A DNA stretch of 64,000 nucleotides from Bacteroidetes bacterium HLUCCA01 (GTDB taxonomy: Bacteria; Bacteroidota; Rhodothermia; Balneolales; HLUCCA01), in assembly GCA_001314545.1 (NCBI GenBank), contig LIHN01000015.1:1-64000 (forward strand), in the 5' to 3' direction. Below are positions 60,694 to 64,000 of the stretch, one piece after another. A model generated the notes under the pieces. The model was not told the DNA's origin. It made no database searches and worked only from the letters and a program-made list of their open reading frames with translations. Every line of letters starts with the position of its first letter. Position 1 is the stretch's first letter. The position numbers and the translations under genes are program-made.

Positions 60694-61596
60694 ATGCCTG
60701 AATCTACGGTCATAACCCGTTATGATGAACTGTCATTTTCGCTCGCCGAAGTCCCGACTATGCCGCTTCCCAAGGAAGCGCTTATGGTAACACCGGAGTA
60801 TTTTACTATTGACTATGTAATCAATCCTCACATGGAAGGACATGTGGGTTCGGTTGACCGGGACGCAGCCCGGCAGGAATGGGAGCAGGTGCGGGATGCA
60901 TTTGTGCAGGCCGGAATAAAGATTCACGCCATTCAGGGACAGGCGGGCCTGCCTGATATGGTATTCTGTGCCAACCAAAGTCTGCCCTATATTTCGGAAA
61001 ACGGCAGCAAACATGTTCTGATGAGCCGTATGCATGCCGACCAGCGGAAAGACGAGGTGGGTTTTATCCAGCAGTGGTACCAGGCCAATGCCTACACCGT
61101 ACATCACATTGAGTCGGACACGGTGCGCGATTTTGAAGGTATGGGCGATGCCATATGGCATTCCGGGAAGCGGCTGATCTGGGGTGGGTACGGTTTTCGT
61201 TCCTCATTGGATGCCTACACCCAGGTTAGCGCGTTATTTGACGTCCCCGTTGTGGCCCTCGAGCTTCGTCATCCATCGTTCTATCATCTTGATACCTGCT
61301 TTTGTATGCTCAACAGCAAAACGGCCCTGATTTACCCGCATGCGTTCACCGATGAAGGGCTGGATTTAATCCGAGCTGTGATTCCGGTCATTGTAGAAGC
61401 CGATCAGTACGAGGCGGAAGCTCTTTTTGCCTGTAACGCAACATGCCCTGACGGTCAGCATGTTATCATTCAGCAGGGATGTACCAAGGTTAACCGCCAG
61501 TTGTATGAACTGGGTTTCACCGTACTGGAAGTGTCAACCGATGAATACCGGAAAAGTGGCGGAAGTGTATTCTGTATGAAGATGATGGTCTTTTAA
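60694..61596 (+). CDS. Amidinotransferase/DDAH-like hydrolase
   Basis: Guanidino-group modifying enzyme of the pentein fold, 300 residues, resembling dimethylarginine dimethylaminohydrolase or arginine-deiminase-related proteins. Key residues are the NPHME/MPDMVFCANQ region, HPSFYHLDTCFCML (catalytic His), and the C-terminal SGGSVFCMKMM with the nucleophilic Cys. The ATG at 60694 is preferred to a GTG at 60649. It is divergent from etfB. The next gene is an AbgT transporter in the same direction, 146 bases on, possibly uptake of the substrate. Substrate unknown. Confidence 0.82.
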   Translation: MPESTVITRYDELSFSLAEVPTMPLPKEALMVTPEYFTIDYVINPHMEGHVGSVDRDAARQEWEQVRDAFVQAGIKIHAIQGQAGLPDMVFCANQSLPYISENGSKHVLMSRMHADQRKDEVGFIQQWYQANAYTVHHIESDTVRDFEGMGDAIWHSGKRLIWGGYGFRSSLDAYTQVSALFDVPVVALELRHPSFYHLDTCFCMLNSKTALIYPHAFTDEGLDLIRAVIPVIVEADQYEAEALFACNATCPDGQHVIIQQGCTKVNRQLYELGFTVLEVSTDEYRKSGGSVFCMKMMVF

Positions 61597-61742
61597 AGCG
61601 TTTTCAGAATTGACCGGTCTTAAGTATTTTGGGCCTTTCGATGCACACACTCCCGTGGCTTGCATCCTCGCTGCTGGTCATCTCAAATAGAATCTGTCTC
61701 ATACAAAGGCAGTACGGCCTTTCACCACTTAACCACCCTCCC

Positions 61743-63485
61743 ATGCAGACTCCATCGCCCGATGGCAATCCTTCCGGACTACCTCAAAAAAAATCTGCGT
61801 TTACCCGATTTCTGGATGCCGTAGAATGGTTGGGGAATCTGCTCCCACATCCGGTAACCTTATTTGCCCTGTTTGCCTTTGGCGTGGTACTGCTCAGTGG
61901 AGTAGCTGATTATTTCGGTCTGAGTGCTATAGATCCCCGACCGGAGGGAGCCCGTGGCAGGGCGCCGGACGGTGTAATAGAAGTTGTGAGCCTGCTCAAC
62001 GGGGATGGACTGCGACGAATTGTGGAAAACCTGGTAACCAATTTCACCGGGTTTGTGCCGTTGGGAACCGTACTGGTTGCCTTGCTTGGCGTGGGTGTTG
62101 CAGAGAAATCGGGGTTGATCAGTGCTGCTATACGGGCACTCGTGCTGGCAGCGGCCTCATTCAGGGTCCTTGAAATTCCATCAGTGGAAGGAAAATCGGG
62201 TCTCAGAAAGGTGATAGCGCTCTACCTCAATATCCCGGGACTTCGGCTGATTCACGAAAAGCTGGTCTTTCCGTTTTTGAATTTTATACTTGAACCCCGA
62301 CGCCTTGTCACCGTGACCATTGTTTTTGCAGGTATTGTTTCCAATACGGCCTCAGAAATGGGATATGTGGTATTGGTTCCGCTGGCTGCTGTGATCTTTC
62401 TGGCACTGGGCAGGCATCCGCTTGCCGGACTGGCCGCTGCCTTTGCCGGGGTTTCGGGGGGGTACAGCGCCAACTTGCTCATCGGCACCATTGACCCGCT
62501 GCTGGCGGGAATAACCGAAGAGGCTGCTCGCCTCATCGACCCGGGTTACACCGTTCATCCGGCGGTTAACTGGTATTTCATGATTGCCAGCACATTTTTG
62601 ATCACGGCTATCGGGACATTCGTTACACTGAAAATTGTTGAGCCGAAGCTTGGACCCTACGATCCTTCCAGGGCCAGTGAAGACCTGGGTGACGACAATA
62701 GCATGGAACCGGTCACCGCCAGGGAGAAACATGGACTCAAAATGGCCGGTCTTGCCGTGCTTGGGGTATCCTTTGCCATATTTATGTCAGCCTATCCGGA
62801 ATGGGGCGTTTTGCGTAACCCCGAGACCGGAGATGTTCTGGATTCACCGTTGCTCCGGGGGATGGTTGCCCTGATTTTTGTCTTCTTTCTGATCCCGGGG
62901 TACGTCTACGGTCGGGCCACCGGCACGATGAAATCAGACCGTGACGTGATTGAAGGCATGGCGAAGGCCATGAGCACCCTCGGCCTTTACATTGTACTGG
63001 TGTTTTTTGCAGCGCAGTTTGTCGCTTTTTTCGGATGGAGTAATCTGGGTCCTATTGTTGCAGTGAAGGGCGCCGATTTCCTGGTAGCCATCAATCTTAC
63101 CGGTCCGATGGTATTTGTACCGTTCATCCTGATGTGTTGTTTTGTGAACCTGATGCTGGGATCTGCTTCGGCACAATGGGCCATTACGGCACCGATTTTC
63201 GTGCCCATGCTCATGCTCATCGGGTACTCGCCGGAAGTGATACAGGCCGCATACCGGATTGGCGACAGCACCACCAATATTATTACACCTATGATGAGTT
63301 ATTTCGGGCTTATACTGGCTTTCGCTACGAGGTACGATCGTAAGCTGGGTATCGGTACTATCATAGCGACCATGCTGCCCTATTCCATGTTTTTCCTGTT
63401 AGGCTGGGTACTGCTCTTCTATCTCTGGGTTTTCGGGCTCGGTCTTCCTGTTGGACCAGGCTCTCCAACCTATTACATCCCGTAA
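61743..63485 (+). CDS. AbgT family transporter
   Basis: Inner-membrane transporter of the AbgT/MtrF family. Members export or import p-aminobenzoyl-glutamate or sulfonamides and some peptides. The start FTRFLDAVEWLGNLLPHPVTLFALFAFGVVLLSG, split by its first helix, and STTNIITPMMSYFGLILAFATRYDRKLGIGTIIATMLPYSMFFLLGWVLLFYLWV near the C-terminus are typical. Around ten or more transmembrane segments are visible. The ATG at 61743 gives 580 residues, slightly longer than E. coli AbgT (~510) because of an extended loop around residue 60. It follows the DDAH-like gene. Confidence 0.9.
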   Translation: MQTPSPDGNPSGLPQKKSAFTRFLDAVEWLGNLLPHPVTLFALFAFGVVLLSGVADYFGLSAIDPRPEGARGRAPDGVIEVVSLLNGDGLRRIVENLVTNFTGFVPLGTVLVALLGVGVAEKSGLISAAIRALVLAAASFRVLEIPSVEGKSGLRKVIALYLNIPGLRLIHEKLVFPFLNFILEPRRLVTVTIVFAGIVSNTASEMGYVVLVPLAAVIFLALGRHPLAGLAAAFAGVSGGYSANLLIGTIDPLLAGITEEAARLIDPGYTVHPAVNWYFMIASTFLITAIGTFVTLKIVEPKLGPYDPSRASEDLGDDNSMEPVTAREKHGLKMAGLAVLGVSFAIFMSAYPEWGVLRNPETGDVLDSPLLRGMVALIFVFFLIPGYVYGRATGTMKSDRDVIEGMAKAMSTLGLYIVLVFFAAQFVAFFGWSNLGPIVAVKGADFLVAINLTGPMVFVPFILMCCFVNLMLGSASAQWAITAPIFVPMLMLIGYSPEVIQAAYRIGDSTTNIITPMMSYFGLILAFATRYDRKLGIGTIIATMLPYSMFFLLGWVLLFYLWVFGLGLPVGPGSPTYYIP

Positions 63486-63538
63486 GCTCCGCAGTCCACT
63501 CAAAACCTTGATGACGGTTAATCAGAAGTGTGCGGGAG

Positions 63539-63564
63539 AAGCGGCAGCAAACTGGCTGCCGCTT
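63539..63564. terminator. Hairpin between AbgT and BadF-type genes
   Basis: AAGCGGCAGC (63539-63548) and GCTGCCGCTT (63555-63564) form a perfect 10-bp stem with a 6-base loop, overlapping the stop codon of the minus-strand gene. It lies between converging genes. There is no strong U tract on either strand, so it could be a weak bidirectional terminator. Confidence 0.45.
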
Positions 63565-64000
63565 AAATTAAGCCTCGATGGTATTTCACCAGATTGGGCA
63601 TGGGATTTTGAAGAATTTCGCCGGTGGTAAGTCCATTTTCCCGCAGTACGTCCCGAAGCAGGGCGGCATTGTGATAGGCAACGGATCCTACAAAACCAAC
63701 CGGCACTTCATAGACCCCATCGTACTTCAGGATGTGGCGCTGAACGGCTTCCTGCAACCCTTCCCTGAGAATGCCCTGGATATAGGGATGACCGGAATGT
63801 CGACCGATAAATTTTGCAAAACCTGCAACATAGGTATTGGGTTGCGGTTTTTTATACACGTTTTCCAGGATGGTACCGCGATTCATGTCGTACGATGCTT
63901 CCAGATCATTTTTAAGGTCTTCCGGCATTTCCCGGTAAAAATAGCCCTGTAGAATTTTTCGGCCGAAATATCCGGCACTTCCCTCATCTCCCAGAATAAA
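63563..64000 (-). CDS. BadF/BadG-type N-acetylglucosamine kinase-like protein, 3' part
   Basis: C-terminal 145 residues of an ASKHA-fold kinase of the BadF/BadG/BcrA/BcrD ATPase family; the 5' end lies beyond the window. Upstream of the ATG at 63928 the frame continues to base 64000 and reads FILGDEGSAGYFGRK, matching the GDEGSAxxxG signature. So the ATG at 63928 is internal, not the start. The C-terminal GFVGSVAYHNAALLRDVL matches the family's GSVA-type phosphate/adenosine loop. N-acetylglucosamine kinase is a common assignment, but the family also includes activases; the rest of the gene would decide. Confidence 0.85.
   Translation of the reverse strand, partial: FILGDEGSAGYFGRKILQGYFYREMPEDLKNDLEASYDMNRGTILENVYKKPQPNTYVAGFAKFIGRHSGHPYIQGILREGLQEAVQRHILKYDGVYEVPVGFVGSVAYHNAALLRDVLRENGLTTGEILQNPMPNLVKYHRGLI

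Overview
The window looks like chromosomal DNA of a Gram-negative, aerobic, light-exposed bacterium of the Bacteroidota/Balneolota/Rhodothermota group. The evidence is a type IX secretion pair (PorU sortase next to PorV), T9SS-type C-terminal sorting domains, a DUF5683-like protein, many lipoproteins, genes with weak Shine-Dalgarno sequences, and one promoter resembling the Bacteroidota -33/-7 pattern upstream of rplU. No plasmid, phage, CRISPR, IS or tRNA/rRNA features were recognised. The placement is inferred from gene content only. Layout: (1) 1-5.5 kb is AT-richer, apart from a C-rich first ~120 bases. It holds an unusual 505-residue acyl-CoA dehydrogenase, a cytosolic SGNH-like protein, two unknown proteins and rimO. 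(2) 5.6-15.9 kb holds an M23 lipoprotein peptidase divergent from a large amidase-like/golvesin-domain/Fn3 lipoprotein, a flavin reductase, an RNA-type methyltransferase, a hotdog thioesterase, a TetR regulator with two palindromes in front of it, a PhzF protein, a tandem FKBP lipoprotein, a small two-CxxC protein and a PspC protein. (3) 15.9-21.2 kb is a light-damage neighbourhood: a class II CPD photolyase in an operon with a CrtC/AttH-like secreted protein, a membrane protein, and an FeS-type photolyase/cryptochrome. (4) 21.3-24.8 kb holds a BlaI/BlaR1-like pair whose sensor carries two TonB C-terminal domains and a carboxypeptidase-regulatory-like domain, then an acyl-ACP thioesterase-like gene. 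(5) 24.8-42.3 kb is a long minus-strand run: porU, porV, an M6-like protein with a destroyed zinc site, a peptidase-propeller-barrel outer-membrane protein, a DUF5683-like protein, a PASTA protein, rpe, phoH, an MBL-fold hydrolase and a purine nucleoside phosphorylase. (6) 42.4-54.2 kb is mostly housekeeping: thiolase, a PLP trans-sulfuration enzyme, two TPR lipoproteins, RidA, an M23 peptidase, an acylpyruvase-like FAH protein, rpmA, rplU, a thioredoxin-TPR protein and lexA. (7) 54.2-60.5 kb is an electron-transfer and acyl-CoA oxidation cluster, etfB-etfA-fixC-fixX-acd-gcdH, ending in a strong terminator. (8) 60.6-64 kb holds a DDAH-like amidinohydrolase, an AbgT-family transporter and the 3' part of a BadF/BagF-type kinase cut by the window end. 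The genes work together mainly in three modules: T9SS cargo maturation with neighbouring outer-membrane proteins (33.9-42.3 kb), the Etf/Fix acyl-CoA oxidation module (54.2-60.5 kb), and photorepair (15.9-21.2 kb). The most notable observations are the M6 pseudoprotease beside porUV, the three-part outer-membrane peptidase, the paired CACATAA boxes in front of lexA, the split FixC/FixX with acyl-CoA dehydrogenases, and the BlaR1-TonB fusion.
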